Positions 22,517 to 29,473 of a stretch of DNA of 52,863 bases are shown piece after piece. Position 1 is the first letter of the stretch, and every line of letters begins with the position of its first letter. A program made the position numbers and the translations under genes. This DNA is from a virus: positions 1 through 52,863 of the IMG/VR virus record IMGVR_UViG_3300006929_000021, one strand, 5' to 3'. The notes below the pieces were generated by a model. The model searched no databases and was not told the DNA's origin. It saw nothing but the letters and a program-made list of their open reading frames with translations.

Positions 22517-22680
22517 AGTGTGTAATATGTGGTTACGAAATACGAGGGTTTGGCAACAACGCATTGCCAGTGAAGGTTGGACAATGTTGTGGCACGTGCA
22601 ACGATACCGTTGTCATACCGAAGAGGTTGGCAAATGTGTTTGGTGCATCTAGGCCCCAAAAAAAACCCCTTGACCAGTGA
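22513..22680 (+). CDS. 55-aa zinc-ribbon protein of a common phage type
   Basis: The ATG at 22513 overlaps the previous stop (ATGA) with GAGGAGGAG upstream. The 55-aa translation begins KCVICGYEIRGFGNNALPV and continues QCCGTCN, giving two CxxC pairs. I recognise this short pattern (CxxCG, GNNA.PV, CC..CN, V.P.R) as widespread in phages, always unassigned. It ends just before a candidate terminator. Confidence 0.65.
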   Translation: MKCVICGYEIRGFGNNALPVKVGQCCGTCNDTVVIPKRLANVFGASRPQKKPLDQ

Positions 22681-22706
22681 GTACGGAGATACTCAGTGAC
22701 CAAGGG

Positions 22707-22738
22707 AGAAGGATGGAGGAGGTTCCTTCTGTTTTTTT
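22707..22738 (+). terminator. Candidate intrinsic terminator
   Basis: AGAAGGA (22707-22713) pairs with TCCTTCT (22724-22730) across a 10-nt loop, followed by G and seven T. It lies 26 nt after the 55-aa zinc-ribbon gene. The stem is short, so readthrough is likely. Confidence 0.6.
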
Positions 22739-22773
22739 ACTAACCAAAATTCTACGAGAGAGGAGTATCGTAG

Positions 22774-22833
22774 ATGGTTCAACTTATTATGAAATTTTGT
22801 GCCAGTCAACAGCACGCAGGCAGCAGGTTTTAA
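22774..22833 (+). CDS. Possible 19-aa leader peptide
   Basis: An ATG at 22774 with GAGGAG 8 nt upstream opens a 19-codon frame ending in TAA within the AT-rich element. It could be a tiny regulatory peptide or a leftover 5' end of a gene whose remainder was replaced by the repeat element at 22816-22852. Confidence 0.25.
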   Translation: MVQLIMKFCASQQHAGSRF

Positions 22834-22852
22834 AATATATTTAAGTTTTATT
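22816..22852 (+). repeat. GCAGGCAGCAGG plus AT-rich element, copy B
   Basis: Same composite as 20161-20197 (GCAGGCAGCAGG then AAAATATATTTAAGTTTTA), here non-coding and about 30 nt before the gene at 22881. Confidence 0.7.
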
Positions 22853-22880
22853 TTTTCCACATCGTTACGGGGGGTGAACA

Positions 22881-23459
22881 ATGAAAATAAAGGATGACTG
22901 GATGGATGTAGCAATAGCAGATGAGAGACAAACTTCACTGTGGAGTGACGAGTCCGCAGAACTTGAGCCTGAGGAGGCCAACGGAGTGCCTGACCTTGAC
23001 CACCTGAGAGAGTTGTCCAGGGAACCTATATCAAAATGCAAGCACTGTGGTGGACGCAGTAAGGTGTACGGATACAAGCTAGGCTCCTACACTAGAGTTC
23101 TGTGTTGGCTTTCCTATATGGAGAGACAACACGGGCCAGGAGACTACTACCATGTACCTTCTTCGGGAGCAATTAATGGTGGAGGCGACTATGCTAAGCT
23201 GAGATTTTGGAACCTGATTGAAGCTATGCCAAACTCTGATAGCAACAAAAGATCATCGGGCATGTGGAGGCTCACGCACCTTGGTCGAGAATTTGTATTT
23301 GGTAGGACAACGGTTAGTTCAATATGCTACTACCGACACCCAGAGGGTGGCGTATTAGGATTTGAGCCTGAACAAATAAGTATCGTTGAAGCACTTGGCA
23401 AACATTTTAGCTATCCATCACTAATGAATGGATACACCACAACAAAAGCCAGGAGGTAG
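22881..23459 (+). CDS. Conserved phage protein with zinc site and winged-helix look
   Basis: A 192-aa protein from the ATG at 22881 (GGGGGTG upstream). Acidic N-terminus, then CKHCGG (residues 53-58) and a later Cys, followed by a helical/beta region with GGGDYAKLRFWNLIE and WRLTHLGREFVFG, which has the rhythm of a winged helix and is familiar from other phages. A DNA-binding regulator is plausible. No experimental relative is known to me. Confidence 0.6.
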   Translation: MKIKDDWMDVAIADERQTSLWSDESAELEPEEANGVPDLDHLRELSREPISKCKHCGGRSKVYGYKLGSYTRVLCWLSYMERQHGPGDYYHVPSSGAINGGGDYAKLRFWNLIEAMPNSDSNKRSSGMWRLTHLGREFVFGRTTVSSICYYRHPEGGVLGFEPEQISIVEALGKHFSYPSLMNGYTTTKARR

Positions 23460-23460
23460 G

Positions 23461-23526
23461 ATGGAACTATTTCTTGTTTATATGTTTCTCGCATGTCTCA
23501 TATTAATTATTAGTGGAAGGGGGTAA
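23461..23526 (+). CDS. Possible 21-aa single-pass membrane peptide
   Basis: An ATG at 23461 with AGGAGG 4 nt upstream opens a 21-aa frame, ELFLVYMFLACLILIISGRG after Met, which is a complete hydrophobic helix. It ends 2 nt before the alarmone hydrolase gene, whose ribosome site lies in its last codons. Tiny membrane peptides of this kind are easily missed; it could also be a leader peptide. Confidence 0.45.
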   Translation: MELFLVYMFLACLILIISGRG

Positions 23527-23528
23527 AA

Positions 23529-24032
23529 ATGCATGATGAAAAGTATTGGCTCTTGGGTAATCCAAAAAATACAGCAACCAAAATCGCACTTAGCGTACAT
23601 GGTAGGCAAAAGGACAAGAGAGGTGAGCCGTATATGGGACACATTGAGGATGTTGAGTTTCGTGTTAGACAACTAGGCCCAACGTTCTCAGTGGTGGCGA
23701 TACTGCACGACTCAATAGAAGATGCCAAATCTAAAAGGGTTCGTAAGAAAATACGGAATGAGATTCGTGGTGTGTTTGGTGATCTTATTTATGATGCTGT
23801 CATGGCAATTAGCAAGCGTCCCGATGAGGACTACCATACAGATTACTTGGTCAGAGTGGCAAGCAATCCCATCGCCTTACAGGTCAAGCTTGCAGACATC
23901 AAAGCCAACTTACAACACCTACCCATGATGGAAGATTCTGCAACTAGAGAAAGACTTAGACAAAAATACCACATAGCCATGAGAGCTTTGGGAAATAAAA
24001 TGTTAGAGCAGCAGCTGGCCGCAGTTAGTTAA
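23529..24032 (+). CDS. HD-domain (p)ppGpp hydrolase (SpoT/MESH1-like)
   Basis: A 167-aa protein that is essentially only the HD hydrolase domain of RelA/SpoT enzymes. Visible residues: H24 in SVHGRQKDKRGEPYMGHIED, H38, the HD pair H60-D61 in AILHDSIED with E64 and D65, and D123 in VKLADIKANL. These are the metal and substrate residues of alarmone 3'-pyrophosphohydrolases. No synthetase domain is present. The enzyme would lower (p)ppGpp and keep the starved host in a growth-like state during infection. It is preceded by a tiny membrane peptide and followed by an AT-rich element. Confidence 0.82.
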   Translation: MHDEKYWLLGNPKNTATKIALSVHGRQKDKRGEPYMGHIEDVEFRVRQLGPTFSVVAILHDSIEDAKSKRVRKKIRNEIRGVFGDLIYDAVMAISKRPDEDYHTDYLVRVASNPIALQVKLADIKANLQHLPMMEDSATRERLRQKYHIAMRALGNKMLEQQLAAVS

Positions 24033-24056
24033 AAATATTTTTCAGTTTTATTTTAA
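24029..24056 (+). repeat. AT-rich intergenic element, later copy
   Basis: TTAAAAATATTTTTCAGTTT followed by TATTTTAA, starting at the stop of the alarmone hydrolase gene and lying directly before GAGGAGG of the next gene. A diverged member of the family at 14689, 15049, 15634, 20174 and 22828. Confidence 0.55.
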
Positions 24057-24069
24057 CCGAGGAGGTTCG

Positions 24070-24306
24070 ATGTACCGACTACAGTATATAGATAGTCTAG
24101 GAATGTCATGTTGCGAATGGTTTGAGAGCGAGGATGAGGCCATGGCGGTGGTGGCCAGAGACAACCCAACACACTGGAAGATCAGGTTCGTTGAATTTCC
24201 TTTCACACTCACAAGACATTCCGTGGGACCAGTGAATGAGGATTCGGAAGTTAGGCATATACTGCAATGGCTCAACAGATGGGCCGATAGCTTCCGTGGA
24301 TTCTAA
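24070..24306 (+). CDS. Small protein at a convergent junction
   Basis: A 78-aa protein from the ATG at 24070 (GAGGAGG upstream). Mixed composition with two Cys and several Trp, ending ILQWLNRWADSFRGF. It is the last rightward gene before a leftward pair and its stop overlaps the end of the primase-helicase by 4 nt. Function unknown. Confidence 0.55.
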   Translation: MYRLQYIDSLGMSCCEWFESEDEAMAVVARDNPTHWKIRFVEFPFTLTRHSVGPVNEDSEVRHILQWLNRWADSFRGF

Positions 24307-26054
24307 AAATCCCAGTCATAGTCATCGTGTGCAGGGCCAAAGTCATGCCAACGCCCACTGCCCTTGTCGTAGTGTAATGGGCATGATCCATTTTTTCCTA
24401 CCCAATTCCAACGTGCCTTCCACACGTGAGCTTCGGGTGGCTCTTCATCTTGTGGATGTCTCCATACCGTAAGACCTATATCAGCCTTACTGAACCAAGT
24501 GTGTGAGCCAGAGATGTCTAGCCCTGTCACCACTATCTTTTTGCCTGACCTACGTTCAGAGGAAAGCTTAGCAGGGTGGGCGATGAAGAACACGTGAGCG
24601 TCGTGATTTTTTGCCCACTGCTGTACCTTAGTAAGCATTTGACTAATTGCATCGGTCTCTTTGCCACCACCCATGTCGATATAGTTGTATGGATCTATCA
24701 CAAGAATCCTACTTCCATATCTCAACACGCACTCACTCGCCTTACGTAAAATGCTATCAATATCTGAAGCACCACCACTTCGATTGTCCATGAATACAAA
24801 GTTGTCTTGCATCACTTCTCTAGTAAACTCTACCTCTTCTTGGGTCATACGATTGATATCTTTTTCTAGGAAGAATGGGCGGTCAATAACCTTTTGGCTC
24901 AACTGAGCGTAGTGGTAATCAGCAGGTTTTTCAAAGCTACAAAAAACTGTTTTATAATTATTGCTTTTTGCCAGGTTGACACAAAGTTGGTCAATAAGAT
25001 CCGACTTACCCGATGCGGGAAACCCAGTGACAATTGTCATCATGCCCAAGGGAACTTGCATGTATTCGTCTAGCGATTGTAGCCCAGTGGACGCACCTTT
25101 TATTTGCCCCTGCTCATACAGATTCATTACCGAATCAAAGATGTCGTTCACTGTATGCACACCAATGATAGGCATGACAGTAGCCTGGTCTAGCTGATTC
25201 TGTAGATACCTTTTCCCTTCTTTTTCTAACGCATCAGAGGCATCCTTGTAATCTCCTAGATTTACTATCCAAGTCTTTGAGCTACCAATCCTCCTGATGA
25301 TCTCCTTCTCTAAGGCATTCCCTGGTCCGTCACTATCTGTGTTAATAAATATCTTACTGGCTGACGCAAGCTGCCGTTCTGCTCGCCAGATATATCTAAA
25401 CTTGTTGTCATCTTTCGGGTCAATCTTTCCATTCGATACAGTGGCGGGTGCCCCATTCGGAATGGATAGCACGGTGAGGTTGTCAGGTAGATCGCATGAC
25501 ATCCACGCACACGCATCTATCTCTCCCTCACAAATGAGTACGTCATTACCCTCTCTGTACTGATCAAGATTAAAAAAATCTTCGCAAGTATTTTCTTGTG
25601 AAAAGTATTTGGAATCATCCGCACTGCGAAACTTTACTGCGTTGACAACACCACCATCCCTGTACGGAAACCCTATGGCGGGCACAACCTTACCATTAAA
25701 TCTACGCTCAGTTAAAATTGTATGGCTTTCGATTATCTCTTCTGCAATCTTCCTGTTTTTTAGGTAATCAAAAGCAACCTCATTGTGTGCATTGCTATCG
25801 ACTTGTATTGGTTTTGGTCTAGCCATTTTTTTCTCCGTTGAAAAATCAATAATTCTCCTCTCATGTACCCAACCACCCTCTGTGCCACAATGGTGACAGC
25901 GATACTGCACTCCCTTGCCGTCTACCTTCATGGATAGGGGTGTGTCTCGCCTATGTTTGGTTCGACTGTCCTGACACTCAGGACATCTCCGCTTATACTG
26001 ACCTATCCCTAGATTAGAACCTAACTGTAGTATCTCAGGAGCTATACTTTTCAA
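24303..26054 (-). CDS. T7-type primase-helicase
   Basis: A 583-aa bifunctional protein. N-terminal zinc finger (C24, C27, C53, C56), TOPRIM primase core (CEGEID with E178; NTDSDGPG with D240 and D242), then a RecA/DnaB-type helicase with Walker A GFPASGKS (344-351), Walker B ILVIDPYN and FIAHPAK. It would unwind DNA and make primers at the fork. It starts at a TTG right after the RusA-like stop, with AGGAGGAG upstream. It is encoded opposite to its surroundings. No phage DNA polymerase is visible, so it must serve a host polymerase or one outside this window. Confidence 0.9.
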   Translation of the reverse strand: MKSIAPEILQLGSNLGIGQYKRRCPECQDSRTKHRRDTPLSMKVDGKGVQYRCHHCGTEGGWVHERRIIDFSTEKKMARPKPIQVDSNAHNEVAFDYLKNRKIAEEIIESHTILTERRFNGKVVPAIGFPYRDGGVVNAVKFRSADDSKYFSQENTCEDFFNLDQYREGNDVLICEGEIDACAWMSCDLPDNLTVLSIPNGAPATVSNGKIDPKDDNKFRYIWRAERQLASASKIFINTDSDGPGNALEKEIIRRIGSSKTWIVNLGDYKDASDALEKEGKRYLQNQLDQATVMPIIGVHTVNDIFDSVMNLYEQGQIKGASTGLQSLDEYMQVPLGMMTIVTGFPASGKSDLIDQLCVNLAKSNNYKTVFCSFEKPADYHYAQLSQKVIDRPFFLEKDINRMTQEEVEFTREVMQDNFVFMDNRSGGASDIDSILRKASECVLRYGSRILVIDPYNYIDMGGGKETDAISQMLTKVQQWAKNHDAHVFFIAHPAKLSSERRSGKKIVVTGLDISGSHTWFSKADIGLTVWRHPQDEEPPEAHVWKARWNWVGKNGSCPLHYDKGSGRWHDFGPAHDDYDWDF

Positions 26055-26525
26055 TTAACTATTCTCCTCCTTATCTAACTCCAAGTTACTTAATAAAGTT
26101 TTAATTACATTCTCTTTATTATCTATACTAGATATTACTATATGTGTACGTGGATTCTCCTTGTCCAACCCCCACTCCACATACTTAAACTTCACCTGTC
26201 TATCATTCTCGTAGACCGATCCCTCCATCAGGTCCAAGATTAACGACTCGTCCAAGTCAGGTCTTCGAGTCTTGTAAAATATCTTCATCGCTACAGCCAA
26301 GTCCTGTTTCTTGCCGTATAAATCCTTGCGGACTGGGCACTGCAACTGGAAGAATTTACTGTAAGACAGTGCCTTCTTTGACTTGATAAACATAGCTCTG
26401 CCACGAACCGTAACTAACCTACGAGAGTTAGCTTTTGACGCAGGTTCACCCTGTATCATAATGTAACACGGATCGTCGTCAATGCTCTTGCGTTTCATAT
26501 CTCGTAGGGTTATCATTCCTCTCAC
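26055..26525 (-). CDS. RusA-like Holliday junction resolvase
   Basis: A frame of up to 156 aa (GTG at 26525; ATGs at 26516 and 26498 are alternatives, none with an ideal ribosome site). The RusA signature is clear: IQGEPASKANSRR at the start of the domain, a Lys-rich middle, and RRPDLDESLILDLMEGSVYE then NDRQV, with the catalytic aspartates. RusA-type enzymes resolve four-way junctions made by recombination and replication. It is co-transcribed with the primase-helicase and divergent from the recombination genes. Confidence 0.82.
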   Translation of the reverse strand: MRGMITLRDMKRKSIDDDPCYIMIQGEPASKANSRRLVTVRGRAMFIKSKKALSYSKFFQLQCPVRKDLYGKKQDLAVAMKIFYKTRRPDLDESLILDLMEGSVYENDRQVKFKYVEWGLDKENPRTHIVISSIDNKENVIKTLLSNLELDKEENS

Positions 26526-26583
26526 TGCTAGGCCATACAGGATAACGGTCTAGAGAGTTTTTCGCAAGAAACAGAGGAGAATC

Positions 26584-26844
26584 ATGGATAGAGAAAAAAG
26601 ATTCAGGGTCTATGAAAATGTCGGACCTCCTCCATCAAGCGGAGGTAGGAAGACACGATGGGGAGATTTGCCACTAGATACCATTGGTGTTAATGGGCTG
26701 ATTGAAATGCCCATGGAGCCAAGTGAGGTGCAGTCGCAAATACATGCAATCAGGAGTTACGCATGGAGGATGGCAAAGAAGTTGGACAAGAAGTTTAGTG
26801 TGAGAAAGACTGACTATGGAATCGGAATCTGGAGGACGCAGTAA
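26584..26844 (+). CDS. Small protein, paralogue 1
   Basis: An 86-aa protein from the ATG at 26584 with AGAGGAG upstream. The C-terminal half (AWRMAKKLDKKFSVRKTDYG then IGIWRTQ) is clearly related to the next gene's. It resembles small phage proteins (DUF7303-type) with a GKKF..R..... VWR ending. Probably nucleic-acid-associated given the recombination neighbourhood, but unproven. Confidence 0.6.
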   Translation: MDREKRFRVYENVGPPPSSGGRKTRWGDLPLDTIGVNGLIEMPMEPSEVQSQIHAIRSYAWRMAKKLDKKFSVRKTDYGIGIWRTQ

Positions 26845-27077
26845 TGGAGATTAGAAAGGGAGTACCATTGCCAGACAAGCAGAGCAGTAGATATGCAGAT
26901 CTTCGTAGGTTGTTTACCGACATGGATGTGCTGGATTCTTTTGTTTTCCCTGATGATGGTTTAGGGAGCGAAAGGTACGTCAGGTCTGCTGCATTTCGTT
27001 ATGGCAAACAGTTAGAAAGAAAGTATTCTGTCAGAAGGATTGATGATGTGACTCTAGGGGTATGGAGGACTGAATGA
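26844..27077 (+). CDS. Small protein, paralogue 2
   Basis: A 77-aa protein whose ATG overlaps the previous stop (TAATG). The C-terminus (AFRYGKQLERKYSVRRIDDV then LGVWRTE) aligns with that of paralogue 1; the N-termini differ. Coupled to both neighbours, ahead of the nuclease. Same DUF7303-like resemblance. Confidence 0.6.
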   Translation: MEIRKGVPLPDKQSSRYADLRRLFTDMDVLDSFVFPDDGLGSERYVRSAAFRYGKQLERKYSVRRIDDVTLGVWRTE

Positions 27078-27898
27078 AACTTACCAATCAGTATGGGGCA
27101 CCCGATGCTTTTGTGAGAGCATTAGAGGATGATCAATACACCAAGGGTGAGGCTGACATCAGTGTGACAGGGCTGATACAGCCACCACAAATATCTAGGT
27201 TACGTGCTGAGCATGAGGACAAGCTATCATCAGATGTTCGTGACAGGATATGGATGCTCCTGGGAACCTCAGTTCACAACACCCTGGAAAAATATGGGGA
27301 AGGTAAGGTTGAACAAAGGTTGTTTGCTGAGTGTGATGGCACAACTATTTCGGGGGCAATCGACCTCGAAAGGGATGGCCATGTCACTGACTATAAAGTT
27401 ACGTCAGTGTTCACTGTGCAAAAAGCTCTGAAGCCTGACTGGGAGGCCCAGTTGAATATGTATGCATGGCTGTTAGAGAAAAATGGCACAGAACCTCAAA
27501 GCCTTACTATCGTGGCAATCTGTCGTGACTGGATGGCTAGTCGTGCGGGAAAGAATGGCTATCCAGATAGTATGATTGTGTCTATACCAGTACCCCTTTG
27601 GCCGATGGCTAGGAGGGAGAGGTACATCAGTAGTAGGGTAGCTGTGCATACTGCTGAAGAGGTGTCCCCCTGCACGAATGAGGAACGTTGGGCTAGGGGT
27701 GCCTACAGTGTCGTGGGTGGCAAGGGAAGGCCAAAGTCTTGCGACACATTAGAGGAAGCATCTGAGTACATCAATTCACGTAAGTCTGGAAAGTATTCTA
27801 TAGTGAATGGCGATGCACGTTATATCAGGTGTGAGAGTTGGTGTGATGTATCGGAGTTTTGTTCACAATGGCAAGCAGGGGAGAAGTCAAATGGCTAA
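27074..27898 (+). CDS. PD-(D/E)XK nuclease, RecB/Cas4-like
   Basis: A 274-aa protein. Nuclease core: H68 in GTSVHNTLE, E80, D97 in GAIDLE, D106-Y-K108 in VTDYKVTS, and Q126 in AQLNMYAW, the RecB-family order. Near the C-terminus C253, C257 and C263 suggest an iron-sulfur or zinc site as in Cas4/AddB, although a fourth Cys of such a cluster was not identified. It overlaps the annealing-protein gene, so an exonuclease feeding a single-strand annealing protein is the natural reading. Confidence 0.8.
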   Translation: MKLTNQYGAPDAFVRALEDDQYTKGEADISVTGLIQPPQISRLRAEHEDKLSSDVRDRIWMLLGTSVHNTLEKYGEGKVEQRLFAECDGTTISGAIDLERDGHVTDYKVTSVFTVQKALKPDWEAQLNMYAWLLEKNGTEPQSLTIVAICRDWMASRAGKNGYPDSMIVSIPVPLWPMARRERYISSRVAVHTAEEVSPCTNEERWARGAYSVVGGKGRPKSCDTLEEASEYINSRKSGKYSIVNGDARYIRCESWCDVSEFCSQWQAGEKSNG

Positions 27899-28574
27899 AC
27901 CAACAGCCAAGCAAATATGGGACACGCTTTCAAAGGTGGATGTCAGTAAGCACACTGAGGATCGTGGAGGGCTGACTTATTTGAGTTGGGCATGGGCATG
28001 GGGAGTAATGATGGATCACTACCCTGACCTAACCATCAAGTGGCACGGACAGTTAGATGAAAATGGCATCATGTATGACATCAACATTTATCCAGGTGGC
28101 AGTGCGATGGTCACCTGTAGTGTCACCATTGGTGATGTGAAGCGTGAGATGTGGTTGGCCGTCATGGACTATCGGCACAAAGCGATAGCCAACCCTGACG
28201 CAAGGGCTATATCAGACGCTAAGATGCGTTGCCTTACGAAATGTTTTGCTTTATTTGGATTGGGGCATTACATATATGCAGGCGAAGACACGCCTCAGGG
28301 TGGTGATGCACCCGCACCCAAGAAGTCTGCACCTAAAAAGCAACCGAAGCCGAAGACCGTCAAGACAGCAAAGAAAAGTTATATTGACGAGTTGAAGGAC
28401 ACTGCTAACGACCTAGTCAAAAGAGGTTGGGTTCCTGAGGGTGACTGGAAACAAGACATCAAGGATGTGGTTGCAAGTGGGGATGAAGAAAGAGCAGTAG
28501 CGATGATCAAGAGAGTGAAGGAAGCAGCAGAAGTAGCACTTAAACTATTCGATGCGAAAGCAGAGGAGAAATAA
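27891..28574 (+). CDS. Single-strand annealing protein, DUF1071/Sak3-type
   Basis: A 227-aa protein from the ATG at 27891 (AGGGGAG upstream). Residues 1-140 match the DUF1071 pattern: LTYLSWAWAWGVMMDHYPDL, SVTIGDVKREMWLAVMD, RAISDAKMRCLTKCFALFGLG and YIYAGED. The C-terminal part is a Lys/Pro-rich linker and helices. DUF1071 proteins are recombinases of the Rad52/RecT-type annealing group. With the nuclease before it and the acidic-tailed protein after it, this forms a complete recombination cassette. Confidence 0.82.
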   Translation: MAKPTAKQIWDTLSKVDVSKHTEDRGGLTYLSWAWAWGVMMDHYPDLTIKWHGQLDENGIMYDINIYPGGSAMVTCSVTIGDVKREMWLAVMDYRHKAIANPDARAISDAKMRCLTKCFALFGLGHYIYAGEDTPQGGDAPAPKKSAPKKQPKPKTVKTAKKSYIDELKDTANDLVKRGWVPEGDWKQDIKDVVASGDEERAVAMIKRVKEAAEVALKLFDAKAEEK

Positions 28575-28576
28575 CC

Positions 28577-28873
28577 ATGGCTGATTATGCCAACGAACCA
28601 AAGATTGATTTTGCAGTATTCAAAAACAAGTACGCAAAGACTGACAGACACCCTTCTGAAGTCGGTAAGATTGAATTTACCAGAGAGTTTCTAAAGGCCA
28701 TGACTGAGCGAGCAAAGACTGGCCAGATGCCTGTGTTGCGAGTTGCTATGTGGGAACGTACATCGAAAGCGGGCATGCCGTACAAGAACTTTAGGCTAGA
28801 GCTTGATAGATCTAAGGCTGATGCTCCAGTAGAGGCACCTGTAGAGGAGGAAGATGATGGCCTCGCCTTTTAA
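28577..28873 (+). CDS. Small DNA-binding-like protein with SSB-type acidic tail
   Basis: A 98-aa protein from the ATG at 28577. The core (IDFAVFKNKYAKTDRHP, LRVAMWERTSKAGMPYKNF) is a small beta-rich domain resembling DUF736-like phage/plasmid proteins. It ends in EEEDDGLAF: an acidic stretch with a terminal hydrophobic pair, as in bacterial SSB (DDDIPF-type tails) that dock repair enzymes. Position right after the annealing protein fits an SSB-like partner. OB fold not proven. Confidence 0.6.
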   Translation: MADYANEPKIDFAVFKNKYAKTDRHPSEVGKIEFTREFLKAMTERAKTGQMPVLRVAMWERTSKAGMPYKNFRLELDRSKADAPVEAPVEEEDDGLAF

Positions 28874-29144
28874 GGCACCCTATGCATCTTTGCCACCTAC
28901 CAAAGTGATAACCTTTAGGTTGGATGAGGAGCTTTATCGTGAGGTGAAGGCTTTGGCAGATAAGGTGGGTGTCAGCATGAACCGACTGCTAACCGATACT
29001 ATGTATGATGTAGTGATTGCGGATGCTAATAATAGAGAGTCCATAAAAACGCCTCGTAAAAGCAAGGGTGGTCCGTCTGGTAGAGACATAGCCTGGAAGA
29101 GGGGAGGACTTTCTCCTGGTGTCAGAGGATTCTGGGAAATGTAA
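28854..29144 (+). CDS. Ribbon-helix-helix regulator
   Basis: A 96-aa protein with GAGGAGG upstream of the ATG pair at 28854/28857, overlapping the previous gene by 20 nt. VITFRLDEELYREVKALADK followed by VSMNRLLTDTMYD is an Arc/MetJ-type RHH pattern (strand, helix, turn, helix), with a basic C-terminus. It probably binds an operator as a dimer; the gene-free stretch with a hairpin just downstream is one candidate target. Confidence 0.7.
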   Translation: MMASPFKAPYASLPPTKVITFRLDEELYREVKALADKVGVSMNRLLTDTMYDVVIADANNRESIKTPRKSKGGPSGRDIAWKRGGLSPGVRGFWEM

Positions 29145-29225
29145 GTCTTGATAACAAGGGAGGTGTCACTGCTTGGTAGGGGTTGGGTGCCCTTGATTAG
29201 GCATGACTTAAATAACCATAATGGG

Positions 29226-29256
29226 ACCGACTAATGGATCTACTAATCCAGTCGGT
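29226..29256 (+). promoter_or_regulatory. Two-part hairpin in the leader of a small membrane gene
   Basis: ACCGACT (29226-29232) pairs with AGTCGGT (29250-29256), and GGAT (29236-29239) with ATCC (29246-29249), leaving a 6-nt loop. A T5 run follows only at 29270-29274, too far for a standard terminator. It lies in the 143-nt gap 29145-29287, which otherwise shows no gene; an attenuator or operator is possible. Confidence 0.5.
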
Positions 29257-29287
29257 GGTGGCCTCTCGCTTTTTAAAGGAAAAAACA

Positions 29288-29473
29288 ATGGACTGGAAAG
29301 GTAAAATAAAAACTGCAATTTATTTTTTTATGTTGTTGCTGCGTTCAATTTTCTTCGGAGTGGTGACAGGTGTAAAGTACGGATGGAAAACTGCACTGTA
29401 CTACTGGAGAACAGAACGTATCAAAAGAAGCCGTACCAGACCAAGTGATATGCGAAAAACTGGTGGTATCTAA
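29288..29473 (+). CDS. Small membrane protein
   Basis: A 61-aa protein from the ATG at 29288 with AAAGGA upstream; an earlier in-frame ATG at 29234 lies inside a hairpin and is less likely. Residues about 7-30 (IKTAIYFFMLLLRSIFFGVV) form one hydrophobic segment, followed by a basic tail (TERIKRSRTRPSDMRKTGG), so N-out/C-in is expected. It overlaps the methyltransferase start (TAATG). Function unknown. Confidence 0.6.
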   Translation: MDWKGKIKTAIYFFMLLLRSIFFGVVTGVKYGWKTALYYWRTERIKRSRTRPSDMRKTGGI

